A stretch of DNA of 7,640 bases from Methylotenera_A sp036675645 (GTDB taxonomy: Bacteria > Pseudomonadota > Gammaproteobacteria > Burkholderiales > Methylophilaceae): contig JAKFEP010000028.1 in assembly GCA_036675645.1 (NCBI GenBank), positions 1-7,640 on the forward strand. The letters are read 5' to 3'. Both the position numbers and the translations under genes were made by a program. The notes beneath the pieces are model-generated. The model ran no database searches, was not told the origin of the DNA, and worked only from the letters and a program-made list of their open reading frames with translations. This document shows positions 1 through 6,274 of the stretch, piece after piece. Position 1 is the first letter of the stretch. Every line of letters starts with the position of its first letter.

Positions 1-1
1 T

Positions 2-898
2 GAATCGGGAAGCGGTAAAGAGCTGGTCGCTAGTGCGCTACATAAACACAGTCCGCGCGCAGAAAAGCCTTTTATCGCTCTCAATACCGCTGCCATTCCA
101 AAAGACTTGTTAGAATCCGAACTGTTTGGTCACGAACGTGGCGCATTTACTGGTGCAGCTGCGGCACGACGTGGGCGTTTTGAGCAAGCTGATAATGGGA
201 CTCTTTTCTTGGATGAAATCGGCGATATGCCTGCTGACTTGCAAACAAGACTTTTACGTGTATTAAGTGATGGTCAGTTTTATCGTGTAGGTGGTCATCA
301 ACCCCTTAAAGTCAATGTACGCGTTATTGCTGCTACGCACCAAGATTTGGAAGAACGCGTTAAACTTGGATTGTTTCGCGAAGACTTATTCCATCGTTTA
401 AATGTCATACGCTTACGCTTACCCCCTTTAAGGGAACGCCGTGAAGATATACCACATCTCGCTAAACATTTTCTCGCCCACAGCGCCCAAGCGCTAGGGG
501 TAGAGCCTAAACAATTATCTGCTGCTGCCTTACGTTATTTAACAGCGGTTAACTGGAGTGGTAATGTACGCCAACTTGAAAATGTATGTCATTGGCTAAC
601 TGTGATGGCACCAGGGCAAAGTGTAGATGTTGCAGATCTGCCTCCCGAGCTAAAAGAAGACACCGCAAAAACATCTAGTGCACAATCATGGCAAGAGGCA
701 CTGGCTGCAGAAGTGGCTGGCGCGCTGAACCGTGGCGAGCAAAATGTGCTGGATTCACGCACCAAAGATTTCGAACGGGTGATGATAGTGAAAGCTTTGC
801 AGCATACGGATGGAAGGCGTATAGAAGCCGCCAACCAGCTTGGCATGGGACGCAATACGCTCACACGCAAGATTCAAGAATTAGGAATAGACGAATAG
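2..898 (+). CDS. ntrC: Nitrogen regulation protein NR(I), sigma-54-dependent activator (5' end outside window)
   Basis: Partial gene: the frame is open to the left edge, and 298 residues are visible. NtrC is the cytoplasmic response regulator that, phosphorylated by NtrB under nitrogen limitation, remodels sigma-54 RNA polymerase by ATP hydrolysis. Visible order: the Walker A loop at the very edge (ESGSGKE, residues 1-7), the sigma-54 contact loop GAFTGA (47-52), Walker B GTLFLDEIGD (66-75), an arginine-finger region (FREDLFHRLN, about 125-134), sensor II (NWSGNVRQLEN, 184-194) and a C-terminal Fis-type helix-turn-helix (about 258-295). The end, GMGRNTLTRKIQELGIDE, is very close to the NtrC-specific C-terminus of enterobacteria, which argues for NtrC over other sigma-54 activators of this architecture. 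The N-terminal receiver domain must lie to the left, probably preceded by ntrB; neither is seen. No terminator is obvious in the 104 bases between its stop and the convergent gene. Confidence 0.9.
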   Translation, partial: ESGSGKELVASALHKHSPRAEKPFIALNTAAIPKDLLESELFGHERGAFTGAAAARRGRFEQADNGTLFLDEIGDMPADLQTRLLRVLSDGQFYRVGGHQPLKVNVRVIAATHQDLEERVKLGLFREDLFHRLNVIRLRLPPLRERREDIPHLAKHFLAHSAQALGVEPKQLSAAALRYLTAVNWSGNVRQLENVCHWLTVMAPGQSVDVADLPPELKEDTAKTSSAQSWQEALAAEVAGALNRGEQNVLDSRTKDFERVMIVKALQHTDGRRIEAANQLGMGRNTLTRKIQELGIDE

Positions 899-1002
899 TG
901 TAACGCTTAACTCAGGGTCAAACCGCCCCAATTTTATTCAAGATACATGGCTAATGGAGAAATTTTGGATCAACCTGCACAAAAACTTTAACTGGTAACC
1001 TA

Positions 1003-1677
1003 CTAGACCTTAATCGCGTTTACTCGACTAATCGGAAACACGCTTTGTTTTTGTGCATCAATTTTGCTCACAAAGAATACTTGCGCAAGCCTTGAGTCTT
1101 CTAGTGTATTGCCAAAAAAATTATTTGCCGCATGAAAATGCCGGCCTTCATAAATAATCAGCGTGTTATACACATTATTTACGCGCACAATTTCGTCAAA
1201 CATGCTGTGATAACTGGTATCCATGGCAATTTCACCCGCTTTAAACCGCTCATCCATTTCTACTAAAGCACGCTCGTATTTAACTTCATCAAATTCTTTA
1301 TTTTTCCTGAATAATGAGGTACCGCCATTTAATGGAGCATCAGGCGTTAAATACAAAACACCAGCAAATACAGTATTGTTATCGGTGTGGATGACACCCT
1401 GACTATATTCTTCAGAAACGCTTTGAAAGCTGGTAGTAATCCGCCAACGCATTACATCATGCTCTGCATTGTGAAATACCGTTACTAGTTTTGTGCAAAT
1501 TTTGTCAAAAAGCCCCTTATCCAGAATCGACAAATCTTGCGTTCTACCTCCGGGATAAACGTACTGTATATTGGGGACTTCTTTGCAATAGGTAAATTTT
1601 TGTGCTAACGCAAATTTTCTAACGGCATCGGGGTTTTCGTAAAAATTTTCAATTACTGTAACTGGATATAAATTCAT
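1003..1677 (-). CDS. Uncharacterised 2-oxoglutarate/Fe(II) oxygenase-like protein, probably DUF6445 type
   Basis: A 224-residue soluble protein with no signal peptide or membrane segment. Seen in the sequence: an N-terminal motif NFYENPDAVRKFAL (11-24), a YPGGRT motif (41-46), an HTDN motif with H97 and D99, a GGTSLF segment (118-123), then YEGRHFHAAN (176-185) with H180/H182, and SRLAQVFFV (195-203) with R196. An HxD pair, a distal His and an Arg about 15 residues later on a beta strand is the order expected for a double-stranded beta-helix 2OG-Fe(II) oxygenase, so iron ligands H97, D99 and H180 or H182 and co-substrate contact R196 are inferred. The YPGxRT and HxDN motifs fit my memory of the DUF6445 family, whose substrate is unknown. 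ATG is the chosen start; it has no clear Shine-Dalgarno sequence. It stands alone between convergent ntrC and the porin terminator, and has its own probable promoter. No substrate is proposed. Confidence 0.75.
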   Translation of the reverse strand: MNLYPVTVIENFYENPDAVRKFALAQKFTYCKEVPNIQYVYPGGRTQDLSILDKGLFDKICTKLVTVFHNAEHDVMRWRITTSFQSVSEEYSQGVIHTDNNTVFAGVLYLTPDAPLNGGTSLFRKNKEFDEVKYERALVEMDERFKAGEIAMDTSYHSMFDEIVRVNNVYNTLIIYEGRHFHAANNFFGNTLEDSRLAQVFFVSKIDAQKQSVFPISRVNAIKV

Positions 1678-1696
1678 ATTTAATATTTCAAAAGAT

Positions 1697-1712
1697 GTTA
1701 AATCTATTTAAC
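1697..1712. promoter_or_regulatory. Palindrome over the predicted start site of the oxygenase gene
   Basis: Perfect inverted repeat GTTAAAT-CT-ATTTAAC (7-bp arms, 2-bp centre). It begins 4 bp downstream of the -10 hexamer and covers the predicted transcription start near 1710, the usual place for a repressor operator. The regulator is unknown, and AT-rich DNA makes such repeats more frequent by chance, so the operator role is an inference. Confidence 0.35.
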
Positions 1713-1716
1713 TAGG

Positions 1717-1725
1717 ATTATAACA
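1717..1725 (-). promoter_or_regulatory. Extended -10 promoter of the oxygenase gene
   Basis: Read on the minus strand this is TGTTATAAT: a perfect sigma70 -10 hexamer TATAAT (1717-1722) preceded by TGn (1723-1725). No good -35 element lies 16-18 bp upstream, which an extended -10 can tolerate. Transcription would start near 1710, giving a leader of about 33 bases before the ATG at 1677. The upstream DNA is the arm of the repeat at 1729-1828. Confidence 0.5.
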
Positions 1726-1728
1726 AAC

Positions 1729-1828
1729 GTCATTGCAATAAGTGAAACAAGGATGTAATCATGGGTTAATTAGCAATCTTAGTCATGCCGCAGCTATCAT
1801 TGGATTGCCACGCTGCTCTCGCAATGAC
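1729..1828. repeat. Degenerate ~100-bp palindromic intergenic repeat (GTCATTGC family)
   Basis: The ends are perfect 8-bp inverted repeats, GTCATTGC (1729-1736) and GCAATGAC (1821-1828), and a second inverted pair, GCAATC (1773-1778) and GATTGC (1803-1808), lies inside. Read inward on the minus strand from 1828, the arm is GTCATTGCGAG followed by an AGCGTGGCAATCC-like stretch; the other arm has AGTGAAACAAGGA in the matching place. These words resemble a dispersed non-coding repeat with GTCATTGCGAG and GAAGCAATC or TGGCAATC blocks found in intergenic regions of many bacteria. It contains no gene. It fills the space between the porin terminator and the oxygenase promoter. That it is a member of that family is from memory and copy number in this genome is unknown. 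Confidence 0.55.
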
Positions 1829-1833
1829 AATAA

Positions 1834-1859
1834 AAAACGGCAACCGAAGTTGCCGTTTT
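1834..1859 (-). terminator. Intrinsic terminator of the porin gene
   Basis: On the minus strand: an 11-bp perfect stem AAAACGGCAAC / GTTGCCGTTTT closing a TTCG loop with a C-G pair, the very stable C(UUCG)G tetraloop. The T-rich 3' arm continues into two further T residues, making a run of six T, 41 bases after the porin stop codon. The T run on the minus side and the correct UUCG orientation on that strand assign it to the porin, not to a plus-strand transcript. Confidence 0.9.
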
Positions 1860-1870
1860 ATCTGTAAATC

Positions 1871-1902
1871 TAATTTAAACAGGCTAAGCCTGTATTAAAT
1901 TA
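1871..1902. repeat. Inverted repeat overlapping the porin stop codon
   Basis: Arms TAATTTAA (1871-1878) and TTAAATTA (1895-1902) flank ACAGGCT-A-AGCCTGT (1879-1893), with only A1894 unpaired. As RNA this is a long stem with a three-base loop. The minus-strand arm begins with the porin TAA stop codon, so the porin mRNA would end in two consecutive hairpins, this one and the terminator 11 bases further on. It lacks a T run of its own. A role in mRNA 3'-end stability is only a suggestion. Confidence 0.6.
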
Positions 1903-3135
1903 GAAGAACATAATTGCGCCCACTGCAATGGTTTTTGCTTTGTTTTCTGCAGAATCTAACTCTGATTTCACAACTGAATACTCAGCTACCAAATTCAAAT
2001 GTTTTGTAATTGGATGGTATGCACCCACTGTCCACATTGAGTCTTCAAGATCATTGAAAGTATCAATTGAGTTGCCTTCTAACTCAGATTCACCATAGCT
2101 AACGCCCAATTTAGTGCCTACACCTGGAAGAGTGTAAGTACCTTGAACGTACCAACCATCTGAATCACGGTCATTACCAGCAGCGTCGAAACCATGGTTT
2201 AGTTGAACGGTTTGACCAATACCTGAACCATCGTAGTAGTAACCAGTTAAGCCGAAACCAGCAACATTAACTGTTGTGCCGATATCCCATGCAGTTGCCT
2301 TGTCTGCACCAGCTGCACCAGGGATGCCAGATACTTTTTGTGTCATACCAGAAACCCATACTTTACCGCCTACATCGCCAGCCCATTCGTATGAAGCTTT
2401 ACCTTCAAACGCTGGTGAAGCACCACTACGACCGTCTGATCCTGTTGAGGCTAAACCAGCGTTACCAACAGCGATAGCATTCCAACCTTGGGTTACACCT
2501 GCTGTAAAGCTAAAGCCATTCCAGTTTGGTGATGAGTATGCTACTTGTGATTTCCAGTCAGCATAGATGAAACCTGTACCGATACGACCAGTAGTAGTTG
2601 TGTTACCAGCTAAACCACCAGCACCAGAACCAACACCCAACAATGTCATGTCGTTTAAGATAGCGTCAGAAGCGAAAATGCCTAAGTCTTTACCTAATTT
2701 GATAGAGCCCCATGATTTGTCACCAAATGTTAAGAACGCTTGACGGTTTTCTTGGAAAGCTGCTGTACCAACACCTTGGAATGACTGTGCACCAGCACTA
2801 CGTGTTGAAGAACCTGGGTTAATAGAGATAGTGAAACCAACATCTAAATCGTTTTGGCGAGTTTTACCAGAAACTGATAAGTAGTTAGGTAGCAAACCTG
2901 TTGTGATATTAGATCTTGAATCATCACCGTTAGCTACGTCGGCTTGTGTAAATAACAGACCACCGTAACCAGCAGCATGTTCAACGCTGTCGAACTTAGT
3001 GTTTGTGTAGTATGTATTCACGATACCACCGATGTCTAATGTCCAATCGCCTGCTGGAATCATGATGCCAGCGTTAGCGCTTGAAGCACCAGCCAATAAA
3101 GCTGCTGCAACTGCTAAACTTAATTTCGTTTTCAT
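1900..3135 (-). CDS. Outer-membrane porin, 16-strand trimeric type
   Basis: Predicted general-diffusion or substrate-selective outer-membrane channel of 411 residues, the size of proteobacterial trimeric porins (about 330-420). The N-terminus MKTKLSLAVAAALLAGASSANA is a typical Sec signal peptide with cleavage after A22. The mature part is rich in Gly, Ser, Thr, Asn and alternating aromatic/hydrophobic strands (for example SIKLGKDLGIF at 144-154, probably before the constriction loop, and GWYVQGTYTL at 327-336). It ends in ...AVGAIMFF with a terminal Phe, the assembly signal recognised by the BAM complex. I chose the ATG at 3133-3135 because GGAG (3142-3145) lies 6 bases upstream; an ATG four codons earlier (3147) would place that site inside the gene. 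The solute is not evident; the family name Porin_4/gram-negative porin is inferred from overall pattern. It is transcribed alone, with a strong terminator. Confidence 0.88.
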   Translation of the reverse strand: MKTKLSLAVAAALLAGASSANAGIMIPAGDWTLDIGGIVNTYYTNTKFDSVEHAAGYGGLLFTQADVANGDDSRSNITTGLLPNYLSVSGKTRQNDLDVGFTISINPGSSTRSAGAQSFQGVGTAAFQENRQAFLTFGDKSWGSIKLGKDLGIFASDAILNDMTLLGVGSGAGGLAGNTTTTGRIGTGFIYADWKSQVAYSSPNWNGFSFTAGVTQGWNAIAVGNAGLASTGSDGRSGASPAFEGKASYEWAGDVGGKVWVSGMTQKVSGIPGAAGADKATAWDIGTTVNVAGFGLTGYYYDGSGIGQTVQLNHGFDAAGNDRDSDGWYVQGTYTLPGVGTKLGVSYGESELEGNSIDTFNDLEDSMWTVGAYHPITKHLNLVAEYSVVKSELDSAENKAKTIAVGAIMFF

Positions 3136-3141
3136 ATAATT

Positions 3142-3145
3142 CTCC
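3142..3145 (-). promoter_or_regulatory. Ribosome binding site deciding the porin start
   Basis: GGAG on the minus strand, 6 bases before the ATG at 3135. It overlaps a second in-frame ATG (3145-3147), which has no comparable site, so the downstream ATG that immediately begins the signal peptide is preferred. Confidence 0.8.
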
Positions 3146-3267
3146 ATAGTTTTAACTCTAAGTTTATTTCTAAATTTTTACTTCAAAAATATACTGCTTA
3201 TTTACTACTAAATACCCTCATTTTTGAAATCTTAATTATTACTAGCTAAAATCTGCAAAAACGAGAA

Positions 3268-3279
3268 AGTTCGCGAACT
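3268..3279. promoter_or_regulatory. Perfect 12-bp palindrome in the porin leader
   Basis: AGTTCGCGAACT is a perfect GC-containing palindrome in very AT-rich surroundings, 133-144 bp before the porin ATG. Flanking GAG/CTC can extend the pairing with a two-base bulge. It could be a dimeric regulator site, or a leader hairpin if transcription starts upstream; the sequence does not decide. Confidence 0.4.
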
Positions 3280-3330
3280 CTCCCAGACCTTATTTATAAA
3301 TTATTTATTAATAAAAAATTTACATTTATT

Positions 3331-3352
3331 TACTAAGAAGGTTCGCTTAGTA
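3331..3352. promoter_or_regulatory. Inverted repeat at a candidate porin promoter
   Basis: TACTAAG (3331-3337) and CTTAGTA (3346-3352) form 7-bp arms around an 8-bp spacer. The repeat overlaps the candidate -10 CATACT (3349-3354) and its predicted start site near 3341, a position suited to an operator. Its spacer holds GTTCGC, the same word as the start of the palindrome at 3268-3279. Confidence 0.35.
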
Positions 3353-3503
3353 TGCCAAAAACACACTTATTGCAGCAAGTAATATGTCACTTTTGCCGAT
3401 GAATATAAGTAAATGTTGTAATGGCGCAACAATAGGACTGAGCTCGATTATATGCTGAACAGGTATATCTACTGAAATTACAACAATGACTGTGATGTGG
3501 AGT

Positions 3504-4622
3504 TTAAAAAAACTCGCCTACTACGAATAGTCTGCGATGCTCACGAATTGCAAATCTATCAGTCATGCCAGCTATATAATCTGCTACAGCACGCGCCTTA
3601 TCGGCTTTTGCGTAAGCCTGAAAATCGTGCGGCATCAATCCGATGTCTACCATAAATCCTGTAAACAGGTCACGAACAATGCGCTCTGCCTTAGCACTCA
3701 TGCGATTCACCTTGTAGTGCTGGTATAAATTTTTGCGTAAAAATTGCTTTAAAGCCAGATTCTGCTTACCTATGTGAGCACTAAAACCTACCAAATGGGA
3801 TGCCTGGCGAATATCTTGTATGTTTTTTGGGTTAAGTTGACTAATATTCGCACCGCTTTGCGTACATAAATCGACAACCAGCACATTGATCATGCGACGT
3901 ATGGTCTCGTGTATCAGCCGTTTTTGCTCGAGCTTTGGGTATAGGTTTTTTACCAAATCGAGCTGAGAAGAAAATAGCTCAACACTTTGTAATTGCTCGA
4001 TGCTAATTAAACCAGAGCGTAGACCATCATCTACATCATGATTGTTATAAGCAATTTCATCGGCAAAATTAGTGACTTGTGCCTCTAAACTTGGACTGGT
4101 TTTATCAATGAAACGCTGGCCAACATCTCCTAATTGCCTAGCATTTTTAAGTGAGCAGTGTTTTAAAATGCCTTCGCGCAATTCGAAAGTCAGGTTGAGG
4201 CCATCAAACTCGGCATAACGTTGTTCAAGCTTATCCACCACACGAAGTGATTGCAGATTATGCTCAAAGCCGCCGTAATCTTTCATGCAATCGTTTAGCG
4301 CATCTTGCCCGGCATGGCCGAAAGGCGTGTGACCAAGATCATGTGCCAGTGCAATTGCTTCTGTCAAATCCTCGTGAAGATTGAGCGTGCGGGCTATTCC
4401 ACGCGCCAATTGGGCAACTTCTAAACTGTGCGTAAGGCGCGTGCGAAATAAATCACCTTCGTGATTCACGAAGACCTGTGTTTTATATTCTAAACGTCGA
4501 AACGCAGTGGAGTGGATAATACGGTCGCGATCGCGCTGGAAAGCATTTCTTAATGGCGAAGGAAGCTCGTTCTGCTGGCGGCCTAACGAGTTATCGGGGT
4601 TGGCGGCGTATGGCGCAAGCAT
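3504..4622 (-). CDS. dgt: Deoxyguanosinetriphosphate triphosphohydrolase-like protein (HD domain)
   Basis: Hydrolyses dNTPs to deoxynucleoside and triphosphate, a cytoplasmic dNTP-pool control enzyme; substrate preference in the short-form family is often broader than dGTP. The product has 372 residues, shorter than enterobacterial Dgt (about 500), as in the 'dGTPase-like' group. Metal-binding HD signature: H65 in RLTHSLE, H94-D95 in AHDLGHTPFGHAG, and D188 in NFADEIAYNNHDVDDG. The N-terminal RDRDRIIHSTAFRRLEYKTQVF segment (split here as RDRDRIIHS, about 30-38, and FRRLEYKTQVF, about 41-51) is characteristic. All catalytic residues are present. The ATG at 4620-4622 is two bases after the aroB TGA; a TTG at 4626-4628 overlapping that stop would add two residues. 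Neither has a strong ribosome site, so coupling to aroB translation is likely. It is the last gene of the aroK-aroB-dgt group. Confidence 0.92.
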   Translation of the reverse strand: MLAPYAANPDNSLGRQQNELPSPLRNAFQRDRDRIIHSTAFRRLEYKTQVFVNHEGDLFRTRLTHSLEVAQLARGIARTLNLHEDLTEAIALAHDLGHTPFGHAGQDALNDCMKDYGGFEHNLQSLRVVDKLEQRYAEFDGLNLTFELREGILKHCSLKNARQLGDVGQRFIDKTSPSLEAQVTNFADEIAYNNHDVDDGLRSGLISIEQLQSVELFSSQLDLVKNLYPKLEQKRLIHETIRRMINVLVVDLCTQSGANISQLNPKNIQDIRQASHLVGFSAHIGKQNLALKQFLRKNLYQHYKVNRMSAKAERIVRDLFTGFMVDIGLMPHDFQAYAKADKARAVADYIAGMTDRFAIREHRRLFVVGEFF

Positions 4623-4624
4623 AC

Positions 4625-5707
4625 TCAAGCAATTGCTTCTAATGTTTGTCTGAGCTTATCAGCATCGTAATCACTGGTAATTACCGCTTTGCCAATGCTT
4701 TGCTGTAGTACCAGCCTGATTTTACCATCCTCCACTTTTTTGTCAGATTGCATTAAATCAAGATAATTTTTTACCCCTAAATTAGGAGCTTTAAGAGGCA
4801 AGCCGGATGCGGTTAGTAACGCATGCATTCTTTGTACTTCAGTATCATTTAGCCAGCCTATGCGGTGTGATAAGTTAGCCGCCAGCATAGTGCCTGCTGC
4901 TACCGCTTCTCCATGCAGCCAAACGCCATAACCCATTGCGTTTTCAATAGCATGGCCAAAAGTATGGCCTAAATTAAGCAGGGCTCGCTCGCCTGTTTCG
5001 TGTTCATCTGCTGCCACCACTTCTGACTTATTTTGGCAAGAACGGTAAATTGCATAACTGGTGACCGCATCATCCAGCTTCATCAGCGCATTAATGTTGG
5101 TCTCTAACCAGTCAAAAAAATCCGCGTCTCGGATTAGGCCATATTTAATCACCTCTGCCATACCAGCTGACAATTCGCGCTTGGGCAACGTCTGCAGGGT
5201 ATCCGTATCAGCCAGCACCAGCTTAGGTTGGTAAAACGCGCCTATCATGTTTTTACCAAGCGGATGATTAATACCAGTTTTTCCGCCAACACTAGAGTCA
5301 ACTTGGGAAAGCAATGTAGTAGGGATTTGGATAAAAGGGACACCGCGTAAATAAGTCGCTGCTGCGTAACCCGTCAAATCACCAATTACTCCGCCACCGA
5401 GTGCAATTAGCGTAGTACTGCGCTCGCAACGATTTTGCAGCAGCGCATCGTATATCGTGTTCAGTGTTTCGCTATTTTTATAAGCTTCACCGTCAGGCAA
5501 AACAATCTCTATTACAGCAACACCACTGTCTTTAAGCGGTTTGGCCAGCTTTTCTAAATATAAAGGTGCAACAGTAGTATTGGTTACAATTGCCACTTGT
5601 TTGCGCTTTAACTGGGGAATAATCAGCTCTGGTTGATTCAATAAACCTCGACCAATGTGTATAGCATAAGCACGTTCGCCAAGGGCTACATTCAAGGTCT
5701 GCATCAT
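4625..5707 (-). CDS. aroB: 3-dehydroquinate synthase
   Basis: Second step of the shikimate pathway: converts DAHP to 3-dehydroquinate in the cytoplasm, using NAD+ and a divalent metal (Zn or Co). With 360 residues it has the family's usual length (E. coli about 362). Seen: PDGE (71-74), the NAD-binding glycine stretch GGGVIGDLTG (104-113), SQVDSSVGGKT (134-144), HPLGKNMIGAFYQP (148-161), and metal ligands E185 (AEVIKYG), H248 (LGHTFGH) and H265 (LHGEAV). The first ATG after the aroK stop (5705-5707) is chosen; the very next codon (5702-5704) is also ATG and aligns exactly with the E. coli start (M..LGER.Y). A TTG at 5725 overlapping aroK would add six residues with no family support. The ATG lies 4 bases past the aroK stop with no clear Shine-Dalgarno sequence, so translational coupling is likely. 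Confidence 0.95.
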   Translation of the reverse strand: MMQTLNVALGERAYAIHIGRGLLNQPELIIPQLKRKQVAIVTNTTVAPLYLEKLAKPLKDSGVAVIEIVLPDGEAYKNSETLNTIYDALLQNRCERSTTLIALGGGVIGDLTGYAAATYLRGVPFIQIPTTLLSQVDSSVGGKTGINHPLGKNMIGAFYQPKLVLADTDTLQTLPKRELSAGMAEVIKYGLIRDADFFDWLETNINALMKLDDAVTSYAIYRSCQNKSEVVAADEHETGERALLNLGHTFGHAIENAMGYGVWLHGEAVAAGTMLAANLSHRIGWLNDTEVQRMHALLTASGLPLKAPNLGVKNYLDLMQSDKKVEDGKIRLVLQQSIGKAVITSDYDADKLRQTLEAIA

Positions 5708-5711
5708 GGTG

Positions 5712-6236
5712 TTATGTTGGGTCAATTAAAGTTTTTTCTATTTGGTTTAATATGCTTGCGACAGGCTGGTTGCCAGTGTCAAAAATCATGTTGGCAGTTC
5801 GAGTATATAACGGATTACGTTCTGCATACAGCTGCTCTAACTTGGCGCGAATATCTACATTTTGCAGCAAAGGTCGATGTTTATCGTTACGCATCCTATG
5901 CCAAAGCTCATTGACGTTGGCGCGTAAGTAAATCACCGTACCATGATTTTTTAATAATTCCCTATTTTCTTCCGCCAGTATTGCCCCACCGCCTGTGGCC
6001 ATGATGATATTCCTTAATTGGCTAAGTTCTTGAATAACGGCTGTTTCACGTTTACGAAAGCCGGCCTCACCTTCTAATTCGAAAATTGTAGATACTTTTA
6101 CACCTGTACGCTTTTCGATTTCATGATCGGTGTCGTAAAAAGTTTTGCCTAAGTGTTTAGCCAGCAATTTACCAATGGTGGTTTTACCAGCCCCCATTAA
6201 ACCTACAAAAAAAATATTATCGGTATTTATTGCCAC
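5712..6236 (-). CDS. aroK: Shikimate kinase
   Basis: Phosphorylates shikimate with ATP to shikimate 3-phosphate, fifth step of the shikimate pathway, in the cytoplasm. 174 residues, normal for the family. Walker A GLMGAGKT (12-19), shikimate-binding D35/D37 (DTD) and R61 (GEAGFRKRE), glycine motif TGGGA (81-85), lid with RNDKHRPLL (116-124; R121) and R140 in AERNPLY. All expected residues are present. The start is GTG (6234-6236); the N-terminus MAINTDNIFFVG aligns well with AroK proteins, and no ATG occurs before the Walker A loop. The only AGG for a ribosome site (6249-6251) lies 12 bases upstream, inside the 3' arm of the pilQ terminator. Its stop is 4 bases before the aroB ATG. Confidence 0.95.
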   Translation of the reverse strand: MAINTDNIFFVGLMGAGKTTIGKLLAKHLGKTFYDTDHEIEKRTGVKVSTIFELEGEAGFRKRETAVIQELSQLRNIIMATGGGAILAEENRELLKNHGTVIYLRANVNELWHRMRNDKHRPLLQNVDIRAKLEQLYAERNPLYTRTANMIFDTGNQPVASILNQIEKTLIDPT

Positions 6237-6242
6237 AATAAA

Positions 6243-6274
6243 AAAATGCCTATCACACAGATGATAGGCATTTT
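6243..6274 (-). terminator. Intrinsic terminator between pilQ and aroK
   Basis: A 13-bp perfect stem AAAATGCCTATCA (6243-6255) / TGATAGGCATTTT (6262-6274) with a 6-base loop. On the minus strand it ends in a run of seven T (6240-6246), correct for ending pilQ transcripts, about 43 bases after the pilQ stop. The T run finishes only three bases before the aroK GTG. The plus strand has only four T, so it is mainly a minus-strand terminator. Confidence 0.85.

Larger units (their letters stand above)
3136..3503 (-). promoter_or_regulatory. Porin upstream region (368 bp, no gene)
   Basis: AT-rich stretch between dgt and the porin; no credible coding sequence on either strand. On the minus strand two sigma70-like candidates are visible. 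One is an extended -10, TGGCATACT (3349-3357), with TTGCTG (3373-3378) at 18 bp as a weak -35, giving a leader of about 205 bases. The other is a perfect TATAAT (3447-3452) with a poor -35, giving a leader of about 305 bases. Neither is decisive. The region also carries two inverted repeats (3268-3279 and 3331-3352), a 10-bp direct repeat TTATTTACTA (3198-3207 and 3326-3335), and GTTCGC repeated at 3269-3274 and 3341-3346. A long, structured leader and several regulator sites are common for porin genes. No intrinsic terminator for dgt is seen. Confidence 0.45.

Noticed and set aside
589..870. Open frame of 93 codons on the minus strand
   Set aside because: Lies antisense to the conserved NtrC C-terminal region; its peptide is Ser/Ala-rich with no family features, and has no promoter or ribosome site.
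899..1002. Shared terminator between convergent ntrC and the oxygenase gene
   Set aside because: I found no stem with a T run on either strand in this stretch.
2274..2566. Plus-strand open frames of 67 and 96 codons
   Set aside because: Both are antisense to the well-supported porin gene and have low-complexity peptides.
3343..3357. Possible sigma-54 promoter, TGGCA upstream of the porin
   Set aside because: The GC that should follow is at the wrong distance (GG to GC spacing 8 rather than 10) and TTGC is missing.
3352..3402. Plus-strand mini-ORF of 16 codons beginning ATGCCAAAA
   Set aside because: An AGAAGG lies upstream but too far (about 11 bases); it is very short and overlaps the porin control region.
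3497..3512. GAGTTT / AAACTC hairpin at the dgt stop codon
   Set aside because: The stem is only 6 bp, mostly A-T, and no T run follows on the minus strand, so it is not a credible terminator.
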